64,000 nucleotides of DNA, taken from positions 1 through 64,000 of the forward strand of contig NZ_JADYUD010000003.1 in NCBI RefSeq assembly GCF_021531595.1. Reading direction: 5' to 3'. The stretch comes from Fusobacterium perfoetens. GTDB lineage: Bacteria; Fusobacteriota; Fusobacteriia; Fusobacteriales; Fusobacteriaceae. Positions 1-7,337 of the stretch are shown here, in pieces. Under the pieces are notes generated by a model. It saw only the letters and a list, made by a program, of their open reading frames with translations, had not been told where the DNA came from and ran no database searches. Each line of letters begins with the position of its first letter. The stretch's first letter is position 1. A program made the translations under genes and the position numbers.

Positions 1-80
1 TTTCTACTTATTTTTGTCTATTTTCATATAAAAAATTAAAAAATTTTTATATAAAATCAATTTATAATTTCCTTAGAAAT

Positions 81-106
81 AAAAAAGCCAGTGGTTAAAC
101 TGGCTT
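81..106 (-). terminator. Rho-independent terminator of the leftward lysogeny operon
   Basis: An 8-bp perfect stem (AAGCCAGT paired with ACTGGCTT) has a 6-base loop. On the minus strand it is followed by a run of Ts. It lies 14 bases past the stop codon at 120, so it closes the repressor-to-membrane-protein operon. Confidence 0.8.
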
Positions 107-119
107 GTGGGTTGTTTTA

Positions 120-578
120 TTAATGATATTTAATTCTAAAGTCTTTATAATCATTTAATTCATATTCAAACAATGATTTTAAAAATATACTTTTCATTAC
201 TAATATATTTTCAGATTCCATATTAATATTGCTCATACATTCTTCTTCACAGGTATTTATAAAATTATTCAATTGCTTATATAAATCGTTATCAAAAAAT
301 TCAACTTTATAAAAAAATTCTCTTAAAGTATTAAACTTTTCTTTTAAAACAAGTAACTTATCTGTGTCTGACATATTATTATTTTTATAAATATCTAAAA
401 TATCTGAAAATATTTTCTCATAATCTTTTAAATCATTATTAAGTATATAATTTCTATACCAAAAATGCTTTGTGTCTGATTTCTTTGAATCTTTATATTG
501 TTTTATGACTAAATATATTGTGGCTAAAGCTGCTAACGAAGAAATGACTGTTGCTATGCTATTAGTTATTTCTATCAT
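120..578 (-). CDS. Small single-pass membrane protein, third gene of the GHKL/STAS cassette
   Basis: 152 residues. Residues about 5-26 are a hydrophobic helix (IATVISSLAALATIYLVI) followed by Lys-rich sequence, so the remaining ~125 residues, which are helical and acidic/basic, should face the cytoplasm. No family was recognised. The start at 578 has AGAGGA about 10 bases upstream and overlaps the end of the preceding gene by 17 bases, so translation is probably coupled. It is the last gene of the operon before the terminator at 81-106. Its position next to an ATPase and a STAS-like protein suggests a membrane output or anchor for that pair; this is inference. Confidence 0.6.
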   Translation of the reverse strand: MIEITNSIATVISSLAALATIYLVIKQYKDSKKSDTKHFWYRNYILNNDLKDYEKIFSDILDIYKNNNMSDTDKLLVLKEKFNTLREFFYKVEFFDNDLYKQLNNFINTCEEECMSNINMESENILVMKSIFLKSLFEYELNDYKDFRIKYH

Positions 579-945
579 TGTTGATATTTCCTCTTAATTT
601 ATCTAATAAATTTTCTGGATTTGTTTCTCTTAAAGCAGCTTTTATTCCATATTCTATATCTTTTTCAAATAATTTTTTAGTATCTTCATCTTCATATTCA
701 AAAATATATCTATTTTTAAAATCTTCCAATCCACACTTTAAAATAGTTTTACTAAATAAACCTAGAAAAAAAGAAACATTCATTCCTACTAATCCTTTAT
801 TAACAAAAAATGTAAGTTTTTCTTTTTTTTCATCTTTAATATCTAATTGTAGAGATATTCTTGTGTCTTTCCCTTCTGGTCTTCCGTTAAAGTAGTTATG
901 ATTTGATGTTGGCAAATATTTTTTTAAGTATATTAACTTTTCCAC
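562..945 (-). CDS. STAS-like (DUF4325-type) small protein
   Basis: About 127 residues from a GTG start at 945, chosen because AGGAGG lies 4-5 bases before it; an upstream ATG at 966 would place that site inside the gene. The stretch TFFVNKGLVGMNVSFFLGLF followed by an acidic helix resembles the strand/helix pattern of small STAS-like domains, which in other systems pair with GHKL ATPases as anti-anti-sigma-like partners. The assignment rests on pattern, not on a search. It overlaps the ATPase gene upstream (933-945) and the membrane-protein gene downstream (562-578), so the three genes form one unit. Confidence 0.45.
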   Translation of the reverse strand: MEKLIYLKKYLPTSNHNYFNGRPEGKDTRISLQLDIKDEKKEKLTFFVNKGLVGMNVSFFLGLFSKTILKCGLEDFKNRYIFEYEDEDTKKLFEKDIEYGIKAALRETNPENLLDKLRGNINNDRNN

Positions 946-2153
946 TTTTCCTCCTCTTCTATCCAAGAACTTTTTAATGTGAAATCTAAAGATATTATAG
1001 CTCCTGGGAAAAACTCTGATAAATTCATGATTTTATCATTATTTTGTTTCTCAAAAATATTTTTATTTTCGTTAAATATTAGTATACCTTCATTATAATA
1101 GCTTTTATCATTTATATCAAACTGTATTTTGGTATTACCACTTATTAAACAAAACTTAGGAACAAAATCGTTACTACTATTTTTTAAATCAAAAAACGAA
1201 TCAATTAATGAAACTGTCCCTGTTCCTCTTATGTCAAAACTATCTTTTTCATATTTTCTACTAATACTAGTTTGCAAAGCTAACTGTGTCCAAAACATTT
1301 CTTCAGTAAATTCTTCTGTAAAATCTCCATTTAATCTTTTATATATATGTGTATATTGGTTTAGTAATTCAAGCATATCTTCTGTTGAATTTTCTTTTAA
1401 GCCTTCATAAAATGTGTCTCCAAAGTTTATAAAAGCTAAATTTGCTTCTCCTACATCTCCATTTTTTTTAAAAAATCCAATTATAAAATATTGTGAAAAT
1501 CTTTTACCTAAATGTTCTTTTAGATTCGTTAATATTTCTCCTACTAATTTATTAACTGCATTTTTACCATTATCATTTAAAAAACAATTTGATTTTTGTA
1601 TGCAATTATCAAAAAAATTAGTAATATGACTTCCACAATCAAAAAAATAATCAAATTTAATTTCTTTAGAGATTGTTTCTATTCCTCTAAATTCTAAATC
1701 CGTTTGTCCACCAGCTACAAGTTGTAATATTTCTATTTTATCATTCATGCTTTCTACTTCTTCTAAAACAGGAGCATCCTTTCCATATCCTTGATATTTA
1801 AAAAAACCATTCTTCAGCAATAATATATTTACTTCATTGGTATCTGATATTACTCCTTGAGTGCAAATATCAATTTTCTCCTTTTTTGCTAAAGAATTTA
1901 TATTCATTAATATTAAACTTAAAACAGTGGAGGCACATAAATCTAGTTCTATGCAATCTACCCATTTTAAAAAGAGTGATTTCTTTTTCATTACTTCTTT
2001 AAAAAAAAGTATTTCTTTTAAAACTTTAATCGTTTCATCAGAGTTTTTTGTTAATGAAAATATTTTAGGTATTTCTATAAAATATTTTTTAGCTTTATTT
2101 TTATTATTTATTTTCCATTTTCTTTTATCTAAATATTCTAAAAAATTACTTAT
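933..2153 (-). CDS. GHKL-type ATP-binding protein with N-terminal STAS-like region
   Basis: The first in-frame ATG is at 1991 (352 residues), but the frame stays open to 2168 and GGAGAGAGG at 2160-2168 sits 6 bases before an ATA at 2151-2153, giving 406 residues. I take the longer form. The C-terminal half has the GHKL signatures in order: an N-box EILTNLKEH (about residues 206-214), an INFGD box (about 242-246) and a RGTG box (about 309-312). The N-terminal ~150 residues look like a STAS-type fold. In known families such ATPases switch partners by phosphorylating or sequestering STAS proteins; the next gene may be that partner. The operon also carries the phage repressor, so expression in the lysogen is likely. 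Confidence 0.6.
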   Translation of the reverse strand: MSNFLEYLDKRKWKINNKNKAKKYFIEIPKIFSLTKNSDETIKVLKEILFFKEVMKKKSLFLKWVDCIELDLCASTVLSLILMNINSLAKKEKIDICTQGVISDTNEVNILLLKNGFFKYQGYGKDAPVLEEVESMNDKIEILQLVAGGQTDLEFRGIETISKEIKFDYFFDCGSHITNFFDNCIQKSNCFLNDNGKNAVNKLVGEILTNLKEHLGKRFSQYFIIGFFKKNGDVGEANLAFINFGDTFYEGLKENSTEDMLELLNQYTHIYKRLNGDFTEEFTEEMFWTQLALQTSISRKYEKDSFDIRGTGTVSLIDSFFDLKNSSNDFVPKFCLISGNTKIQFDINDKSYYNEGILIFNENKNIFEKQNNDKIMNLSEFFPGAIISLDFTLKSSWIEEEEKWKS

Positions 2154-2210
2154 TTTTATCCTCTCTCCTTAATATCCCTACAAATTCCCCTCGTAAATAA
2201 ACTTCACTGT

Positions 2211-2618
2211 TTATTTTTTCATTTCTCTTATTTGTTCCAATAAATCTATATCAATATCTTTACATTCTTCATAATCTTCAGCTATTTCATCATAAAGTAA
2301 TTCTGCAGCAAATTGATTAGCTTCTCTTTCTAAATAACTTCTTCTTACAATCTTAGTATTATTTAGTAAAAAATTTATACTATCTAGTTGATGATATAAA
2401 CAATGTGCAAGCTCATGAGCACATACAAGCATTTTTGCAAAATCACTTAATTCTTCATTTATACAAATTAATTTTTTTCTTAGCCTTTTTATAGAATATC
2501 CTTTTATATCTCCTAAATCAGAATAAATAACTAATATGCCAAGATACTCACACAGTTTAAAAGGATTATTCGTACCATACTTTCTTTTTAAATTCCTAAC
2601 TCTTAATGGAATATTCAT
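2211..2618 (-). CDS. ImmA/IrrE-family metallopeptidase
   Basis: 135 residues with a zinc-protease motif HELAH at residues 68-72 and a downstream EREANQFA segment that supplies the third ligand in this family. ImmA-type peptidases cleave XRE repressors of integrative elements; the neighbouring upstream gene (2638-3099) is such a repressor, 19 bases away and in the same direction. The size is normal for the short phage form. It is likely a derepression switch for element 1. Confidence 0.85.
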   Translation of the reverse strand: MNIPLRVRNLKRKYGTNNPFKLCEYLGILVIYSDLGDIKGYSIKRLRKKLICINEELSDFAKMLVCAHELAHCLYHQLDSINFLLNNTKIVRRSYLEREANQFAAELLYDEIAEDYEECKDIDIDLLEQIREMKK

Positions 2619-2637
2619 AAGCTCCCACCCTTATAAA

Positions 2638-3099
2638 TTATTTTCTTTTATTGGCATATTTAATTTTAAAGAATGCATTTTGTAAAGACTCAAATAATTT
2701 TTGTTTATCTTCTTCTGATACTTTTTCATCTTGGAAATATAAAACAGCGTCATTCATAAAATCATCAAATTGTAATCTTTCTCTTTTATTTAAATTTAAA
2801 ATTCTAGGATCTAAATTTTCTTGTTTTGATTTTAGAACTTTATTTTCTTTTTCTAATTTTTTTAATTTATCCATTATTTTTTCAGGAACATCTTTATACT
2901 GTTCTGTCTCTCTTAAGATTTCTATATCGCTTGCAGGTAAAAAAGTTTCTAATTTTTTAAATAATTCTTCAGAAATTTTTCTCCTATCGTGTTCAAGATG
3001 AGTTAAAAATACTTGCGAAACACCTAACATTTCAGCAAATTTTGCAACAGTTAAACCTTTATTTTTTCTATAATTAATAAGGATTTCGCTACTTTTCAT
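2638..3099 (-). CDS. XRE-family phage repressor
   Basis: 153 residues. The N-terminal helix-turn-helix is clear: LTVAKFAEMLGVSQVFLTHLEHDRRKIS, residues about 16-43. The middle is a Lys/Glu coiled segment, and the C-terminus is acidic and helical. It is divergent from the early operon across a region with GTTAT/ATAAC inverted repeats, as expected for a lysogeny repressor that also controls itself. Ribosome site GGAGGA lies just before the ATG. Confidence 0.85.
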   Translation of the reverse strand: MKSSEILINYRKNKGLTVAKFAEMLGVSQVFLTHLEHDRRKISEELFKKLETFLPASDIEILRETEQYKDVPEKIMDKLKKLEKENKVLKSKQENLDPRILNLNKRERLQFDDFMNDAVLYFQDEKVSEEDKQKLFESLQNAFFKIKYANKRK

Positions 3100-3149
3100 A
3101 ATTGTTCCTCCTGCAAAGATTTTATATCCTTATTTTATAACAAAAAAAA

Positions 3150-3208
3150 GTTATTGACAAATAACTAAAAATAGTTATATAATAATAACGAAAACAAGTT
3201 ATTAACTT
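3150..3208. promoter_or_regulatory. Early promoter and operator repeats of element 1
   Basis: TTGACA at 3154-3159 and TATAAT at 3178-3183 (18-base spacer) face right toward the early genes. The region holds three inverted repeats built from GTTAT and ATAAC half sites: around 3150-3165, around 3174-3189 and around 3198-3206. One overlaps the -35 box and one overlaps the -10 box, as in a repressor-controlled phage switch. The binding protein is presumably the XRE product of 2638-3099. Confidence 0.65.
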
Positions 3209-3226
3209 TTATAGGAGGTTATAGAA

Positions 3227-3463
3227 ATGACAAAACAAGATGTTTTAAAGAACTTAAAAAAATTAATAGGATTTGAATTTAATGCAAATGATGTAATTTG
3301 TGCTTTTGAAGACTTTGAAGAAAATGGAAAAAATGAAGTTATAGTAAGTGAAAGTTCAAACAATGGATATGATTTTACAGCTTATATAAATGATTATGAT
3401 AGTACACAATTTTTATTTAAAGTGGATGAAAATAATTTTATAAATGATGTTTGGATTTCTTAA
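3227..3463 (+). CDS. Hypothetical early protein
   Basis: 78 residues, acidic. It is the first gene of the rightward operon, with TAGGAGG 9 bases upstream. There is no recognised domain. Its position right after the operator region is where a Cro-like or anti-repressor gene often lies, but no helix-turn-helix is visible. Confidence 0.6.
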   Translation: MTKQDVLKNLKKLIGFEFNANDVICAFEDFEENGKNEVIVSESSNNGYDFTAYINDYDSTQFLFKVDENNFINDVWIS

Positions 3464-3498
3464 AGGAGAGTAGAAAAGATAAACAGGAGGAAAGTTAA

Positions 3499-3777
3499 AT
3501 GAAAATAAATAAAAATGAAAAAGAAAAAAGAATAAACACATTAATAAAATTTTTAGGTAATTGGGATATTAAATTTATTGAAGAAATGATAACTTTTAGC
3601 TATTCATCATTATTTAATGAAAATCCTGTTTTCCCAGAATATAAAAAAGAAATAGAAATGTTTGTAATAGATGATAAAAATTTCAAATTTCAATCTAAAT
3701 CATTAACAGAATGTTATTTAACATTTTATAGATGGGTACTTTCAGAAAAAATTGATAAGGATTTTATAGTAATTTAA
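3499..3777 (+). CDS. Hypothetical early protein
   Basis: 92 residues with a good ribosome site (CAGGAGG, 8 bases). The composition is soluble and mixed charge, with several aromatic residues. It continues the early operon 35 bases after the previous gene. Not recognised. Confidence 0.6.
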   Translation: MKINKNEKEKRINTLIKFLGNWDIKFIEEMITFSYSSLFNENPVFPEYKKEIEMFVIDDKNFKFQSKSLTECYLTFYRWVLSEKIDKDFIVI

Positions 3778-3792
3778 AAGTGAGGCAAGAAA

Positions 3793-3987
3793 ATGAAAGA
3801 AGTTAGTATTTACAAAGGAAAAAATTGGTTTGAGAAAGTAGAAAAAGTAAATGGAGAATATGTATTCTTTGAAAAAGAAGAAGATAATGGAGAAACACCT
3901 AATATTAAATATTCTTTATCAGAACTAGATAAACAAGTAAAAGAATATAAAAAGAATGGATACAAAGTAAAAATATATGATTGCTAG
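3793..3987 (+). CDS. Hypothetical early protein
   Basis: 64 residues, Lys- and Glu-rich, in two short predicted strand/helix units. The ribosome site is weak (GTGAGG). The stop lies 14 bases before the apparent start of the next gene. Not recognised. Confidence 0.5.
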   Translation: MKEVSIYKGKNWFEKVEKVNGEYVFFEKEEDNGETPNIKYSLSELDKQVKEYKKNGYKVKIYDC

Positions 3988-4001
3988 TAAAGGAGAAGAA
4001 C

Positions 4002-4178
4002 ACGACAGGAGTAGAAAAAATAAAATTAAAAGCACAGAAAGAATTTTTAAATCAAATTATAGAAAGAGCAGAAGCATTAAAAGATTTTTGTGATGTAGAA
4101 GATTATGAAAATATAAAAGAGGTTTTACATATGATAAATAAAATCGGAGGAGTTAAAAAACATGAAAATAGGCGATAA
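4002..4178 (+). CDS. Hypothetical early protein with an apparent ACG start
   Basis: The reading frame beginning TGVEKIKLKAQKEF has AAAGGAG placed 6 bases before an ACG at 4002-4004. No ATG or GTG exists at a suitable place; the only alternative is a TTG at 3981, which lies before the ribosome site. A mutated ATG, a true ACG start or a base error are all possible. About 58 residues, helical, charged. It overlaps the next gene by 17 bases. Confidence 0.45.
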   Translation, partial: TTGVEKIKLKAQKEFLNQIIERAEALKDFCDVEDYENIKEVLHMINKIGGVKKHENRR

Positions 4179-4485
4179 ATTATCAAAATTCTTAGTAAAA
4201 AAACATTTTATAAAAAACTTTAATATTTTCTTATTATCTATATTTAGAGCTGACGGAAAATTAGAACATTTTACAATAGCAGTTAATGGAAATTATTTCA
4301 CAATGTCTAATGAGATAACATATCCGAGAGAAGAAGCAAGTCGTATTGAAAGAAAAATACATATTTCAAAGCTAGAGCAAATACTTTTAAGTTCTTTACA
4401 TAGTCTTAAAATATACGATTATAAAAGATTTTTCTTAGCTCAAGGAGAGGATAGTATCTGGTTAGATTTATACGAAAAAGATTAA
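4162..4485 (+). CDS. Hypothetical early protein
   Basis: 107 residues preceded by CGGAGG. It has a basic N-terminus, a mixed strand/helix middle and an aromatic, acidic C-terminus. No domain recognised. It sits within the early operon of element 1. Confidence 0.6.
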   Translation: MKIGDKLSKFLVKKHFIKNFNIFLLSIFRADGKLEHFTIAVNGNYFTMSNEITYPREEASRIERKIHISKLEQILLSSLHSLKIYDYKRFFLAQGEDSIWLDLYEKD

Positions 4486-4557
4486 TTATTAGGCTGATGT
4501 TCTTGAAAAATTAAGGACATCTACAAAATAATTAAAGGGTTCAAGGAGGTTTGTAAA

Positions 4558-4650
4558 ATGGTTGAATGGATTTTATGTATGTCTCAAATAGGTTTATTTA
4601 TGTATTTAATGTATGGACTATTTCAAGAATGTAAGGGAGATGATAAATAA
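4558..4650 (+). CDS. 30-residue membrane peptide
   Basis: It begins at an ATG 8 bases after AAGGAGG and encodes 30 residues, of which about 20 (WILCMSQIGLFMYLMYGLF) form one hydrophobic helix, followed by a charged tail. The stop overlaps the next start (TAATG). The strong ribosome site and coupling make it a credible tiny gene; the function is unknown. Confidence 0.55.
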   Translation: MVEWILCMSQIGLFMYLMYGLFQECKGDDK

Positions 4651-4808
4651 TGAAAAAGTATATGAATTTTAAATATATAAATGGAGAATGTTTAATTTCT
4701 TATAAAATAAAAGATTTTGCAGTTTCTATAAAAGGTAAAGGAGTATCTGAAACAGCTAAGGAAGTAGCAAGAATTACAAATGAAATATACAATGCAGAAT
4801 TTATTTAG
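4650..4808 (+). CDS. Hypothetical early protein
   Basis: 52 residues, translationally coupled to the 30-residue peptide through a TAATG overlap. Basic, with predicted strands followed by a helix (SETAKEVARITNEIYNAEF). Not recognised. Confidence 0.5.
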   Translation: MKKYMNFKYINGECLISYKIKDFAVSIKGKGVSETAKEVARITNEIYNAEFI

Positions 4809-4817
4809 GAGGAATAA

Positions 4818-5018
4818 ATGACAGTTGAAGAACTTGAAAAATATGTTTTTGATGTAATAGAAGAACATTATACTTTTTTAAATACAGATTTAGTTATTTC
4901 TAGGATAAATAAAGATATATGGAGAATTAAATTTCCTTATAAAGATTTAACAGGAGAAGGAGAAACAAAAGAAGAAGCTTTAAAAAATCTTTTAGTAAAA
5001 ATAAAAAATGTAGCATAA
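4818..5018 (+). CDS. Small HicB-like-fold protein
   Basis: 66 residues with TAGGAGG upstream. The ending GEGETKEEALKNLLVKI resembles the C-terminal part of HicB-type partial RNase-H folds, which carry a similar G-T-x-EEAL helix. No HicA gene lies beside it, so a toxin-antitoxin role is not supported. Confidence 0.5.
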   Translation: MTVEELEKYVFDVIEEHYTFLNTDLVISRINKDIWRIKFPYKDLTGEGETKEEALKNLLVKIKNVA

Positions 5019-5027
5019 GGAGAAAAA

Positions 5028-5333
5028 ATGACAAGTGAAGAAATGCTTATTAAAGCTGCTAAAAAATTAGAAAAATATAATATAGAACAAGGCATAGAAA
5101 TAAGATATTCCGACGATGTTTTCCAAGCTTATGTAATGGAAGAAGACTTGCAAGACAATATGTTCTATGGAGACGGATTTACACTAGAAGAAGCACTTAC
5201 ACATCTAATCTACGATGATGAAGGTATAGACAATATAGAAGAAATATTAAGAGAAAGAGCAGAGGAAGAAAAAAGAGAACTTGCATATAAGAATAAAGTC
5301 TATTGGGATAAGCAACTATATAGGAATGCTTAA
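5028..5333 (+). CDS. Hypothetical acidic protein
   Basis: 101 residues, rich in Glu and Asp. The central FTLEEALTHL echoes the EEAL helix of the preceding gene. The C-terminal third is a charged helix. It lies 9 bases after the previous stop with AAGGAG. Function unknown. Confidence 0.55.
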   Translation: MTSEEMLIKAAKKLEKYNIEQGIEIRYSDDVFQAYVMEEDLQDNMFYGDGFTLEEALTHLIYDDEGIDNIEEILRERAEEEKRELAYKNKVYWDKQLYRNA

Positions 5334-5344
5334 AGGAGTTGACT

Positions 5345-5647
5345 ATGAAATGTGCTATGTGTGGCAAAGAATTAGATGAAGATATTTTTGTGTATCGTAA
5401 ATTAATAGTATGTCATCAATGTGTGATGAAAGATTGCGAAAAAAATTTTGTTAATAATCTATATATAGACTCATATTTTAGAAATGTAGATAGATTTATG
5501 TGTGTTTATAATAGCTATTTAATGGTATACAAAAGAAAACTTAAAGATTCTTTAATAAAATATAATAAAACAAAGAATATGTTATATAAAATTGATATTA
5601 AATATTACAGTAAAAAAATAAAAGAATTAGAAAATTTAACAGAATAA
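5345..5647 (+). CDS. Small zinc-finger-like protein
   Basis: About 100 residues from the ATG at 5345, which has AAGGAG 6 bases upstream. The N-terminus carries CAMCGKEL and CHQCVMKDC, four to five cysteines arranged as a probable zinc site. The remainder is basic, with many Tyr and Lys residues, which suggests nucleic-acid contact. No named family. Confidence 0.6.
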   Translation: MKCAMCGKELDEDIFVYRKLIVCHQCVMKDCEKNFVNNLYIDSYFRNVDRFMCVYNSYLMVYKRKLKDSLIKYNKTKNMLYKIDIKYYSKKIKELENLTE

Positions 5648-5659
5648 AAGGAGTTGACT

Positions 5660-5797
5660 ATGGGATATGAATATGACCAATGGAAAACGATGTCTGATTT
5701 AGATTATGAAGAAAGTTTTAAAACAGAAATTAATGATACAGAAGAAGATTTAAAACTATTTATGGAGATTATAAATGGATATACGACAAGTAAGTAA
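5660..5797 (+). CDS. Hypothetical 45-residue protein
   Basis: ATG at 5660 follows AAAAGGAG. The product is acidic and Tyr-rich (YEYDQW start). Its end overlaps the start of the next gene (5775) in another frame. Not recognised. Confidence 0.5.
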   Translation: MGYEYDQWKTMSDLDYEESFKTEINDTEEDLKLFMEIINGYTTSK

Positions 5798-5960
5798 AGA
5801 AATGTTAGCAATAGCTGATATGATAGTTGAAATGAAAAAAAGGGGATTTAAAGAGCAATATCCAGTAGCTTATGAATTTGCAGATAAATCACTTGAAGAA
5901 AGAATTAAAAAACTTGAAGAAATGATAAAAGAAATAAGAGGAGATGAAAATGAAGATTAG
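5775..5960 (+). CDS. Hypothetical helical protein
   Basis: 61 residues; the second half is a charged amphipathic helix (ERIKKLEEMIKEIRG). Its 3' end overlaps the start of the annealing-protein gene, which indicates coupling. No domain recognised. Confidence 0.55.
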   Translation: MDIRQVSKEMLAIADMIVEMKKRGFKEQYPVAYEFADKSLEERIKKLEEMIKEIRGDENED

Positions 5961-6618
5961 AGACTTAAAAGCAAATGAAATTGATTGCAGAGTTCAAACA
6001 GTATCAGACAAAGGATTTTCACTTTTACTTTATAAGGACGCAAGAGTGGATATGGACATCTTAGATGAAACCTTTGGAATATTTGGTTGGCAGAGAATAC
6101 ATTCAAGAGATAATGCTAACTGTACAATTCTTATCTGGGACAAGGAAAATAAACAGTGGATTTCTAAAGAAGATACAGGTACTGAAAGTTTTACAGAAAA
6201 AGAAAAAGGACTTGCTTCTGATAGTTTTAAAAGAGCAGGATTTAATGTAGGAATAGGGAGAGAACTTTATACAGCACCTTTTATATGGATAAGTGATACA
6301 AGTTATCTAAAAGATAGAAACGGTAAAAAAACAGTATATGAGAAGTTTATAGTTAAAGATATTGAAATTGTAGATAAAGTTATTACAAAATTAACAATAT
6401 CTGATAGTAGAAATAAAGTTGTATTTGTTTATGATAAAACAGGTAAAAAACAGCTAAATTTAAGTGAAGAAGACAGAAGTAAAATAATAGCTTCTATCAT
6501 AAATAGAGTTACTGACCCTGATAATATGGAAAAAATATTAAAAGCATATGATGTAACAGGTTTAATACAACTTACAAATAGTCAATTAATAGAAGTAAAA
6601 ACAAAACTAAAATTATAA
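5950..6618 (+). CDS. Rad52-family single-strand annealing protein of phage type
   Basis: About 222 residues; the ATG at 5950 is chosen because GAGGAG lies 6-8 bases upstream. The core LLLYKDARVDMDILDETFG, then TGTESFTEKEKGLASDSFKRA and GIGRELYTAPFIW, is characteristic of phage Rad52/22-like recombination proteins, which anneal single strands during replication or repair of phage DNA. The length is usual for the phage form. Its early-operon context with HU and dUTPase fits DNA metabolism. Confidence 0.8.
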   Translation: MKIRDLKANEIDCRVQTVSDKGFSLLLYKDARVDMDILDETFGIFGWQRIHSRDNANCTILIWDKENKQWISKEDTGTESFTEKEKGLASDSFKRAGFNVGIGRELYTAPFIWISDTSYLKDRNGKKTVYEKFIVKDIEIVDKVITKLTISDSRNKVVFVYDKTGKKQLNLSEEDRSKIIASIINRVTDPDNMEKILKAYDVTGLIQLTNSQLIEVKTKLKL

Positions 6619-6628
6619 GTGATAGCCT

Positions 6629-6736
6629 ATGAAAAAATATATAACAGTTACAATACATCGTGGAATATTTGGTAAAAAGTTAAAAAAGTTCCGTATAGAA
6701 CTTGAAAATAAAAATAAAAAGGAGATTAGAAAATGA
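6629..6736 (+). CDS. Tiny basic protein upstream of HU
   Basis: 35 residues, strongly basic, starting at 6629 behind a weak AAGTGAT site and overlapping the HU start by 4 bases (ATGA). The overlap supports translation; nothing else is known. Confidence 0.4.
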   Translation: MKKYITVTIHRGIFGKKLKKFRIELENKNKKEIRK

Positions 6737-7017
6737 CAAAAAAAGAATTTGCAAAGGAATTATTTAAAAACTCAGGACTTACAACACTTACAGAAGCTGA
6801 AAGAGCAACAGAAGCTTTTATACAAACTGTAAAAGAACAAGTAGCAAAAGGAAATACTTTATTTTTTAGAGACTTTGGTATTTTTTCTATAAAAACTTCT
6901 AACAGAAAAGAAGGAAGAAATCCAAGAACAGGAGAAATTATTAAATTAAAACCTAAAAAATTTGTTAAGTTTAAAGCAGGTAAAGATTTTGCAAGAATGT
7001 TAAATGAAAAGAGATAG
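6733..7017 (+). CDS. HU-family DNA-binding protein
   Basis: 94 residues, the standard HU/IHF length. It shows the helical N-terminal dimer region and the beta-arm signature GRNPRTGEIIKLKPKKFVKFKAGK, with the Pro that intercalates into DNA. It bends and compacts DNA. It is phage-borne and placed after the annealing protein, with AAGGAG upstream. It is followed by a hairpin at 7044-7077. Confidence 0.92.
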   Translation: MTKKEFAKELFKNSGLTTLTEAERATEAFIQTVKEQVAKGNTLFFRDFGIFSIKTSNRKEGRNPRTGEIIKLKPKKFVKFKAGKDFARMLNEKR

Positions 7018-7043
7018 CATTTACTGGTAATAAATACTATCTC

Positions 7044-7077
7044 AAGGTGCTTATAGTTTGCCGACCGTAAGCACCTT
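7044..7077. repeat. 10-bp hairpin with TTTGCCGACC loop after HU
   Basis: AAGGTGCTTA pairs perfectly with TAAGCACCTT around a 14-base loop holding TTTGCCGACC (7057-7066). No T-run follows, so it is not a plain terminator. The loop motif recurs at 49,134-49,143 in element 2. Confidence 0.6.
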
Positions 7078-7102
7078 AATTATATCATAGAGAGGTGATT
7101 AT

Positions 7103-7243
7103 ATGCCATTCCTATATAACATAATTTGTGATGATATTATTATTTTAAGAAATTTAATTAAAGAAGAAGCAATGAAAATAGCTGATGAACATAATAAAAC
7201 ACAAAAAAAGACTAAAAGATTTTATTATGTAGTTTTAGCTTAG
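7103..7243 (+). CDS. Hypothetical 46-residue protein
   Basis: ATG at 7103 follows GAGAGGTGAT. It has a hydrophobic N-terminal part (PFLYNIICDDIIILRNLI) and a basic C-terminal helix. Not recognised. Confidence 0.5.
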   Translation: MPFLYNIICDDIIILRNLIKEEAMKIADEHNKTQKKTKRFYYVVLA

Positions 7244-7253
7244 GAGAAAATGT

Positions 7254-7337
7254 ATGAAAATAAAAATTAAAAAACAAGGCTCTTTCTTAGTTGGAAGATT
7301 GAGCCTGTGGGAAAGGATAAAGAGGTTATTTAGATGA
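7254..7337 (+). CDS. Hypothetical 27-residue basic peptide
   Basis: ATG at 7254 after TAGGAG. It is very basic, amphipathic (SLWERIKRLFR end) and overlaps the YopX-like start by 4 bases (ATGA). The overlap is the main support. Confidence 0.4.
   Translation: MKIKIKKQGSFLVGRLSLWERIKRLFR

Noticed and set aside
1-40. Left attachment site of element 1 (CTACTT near base 4)
   Set aside because: Only a 6-base match to the right-end motif, followed by divergence; insufficient in AT-rich DNA.
4818-5018. HicB antitoxin
   Set aside because: Only the C-terminal helix resembles HicB and no HicA gene is adjacent.
6065-6250. A second frame inside the annealing-protein gene
   Set aside because: Out of frame with the clear Rad52-like protein and without a ribosome site.
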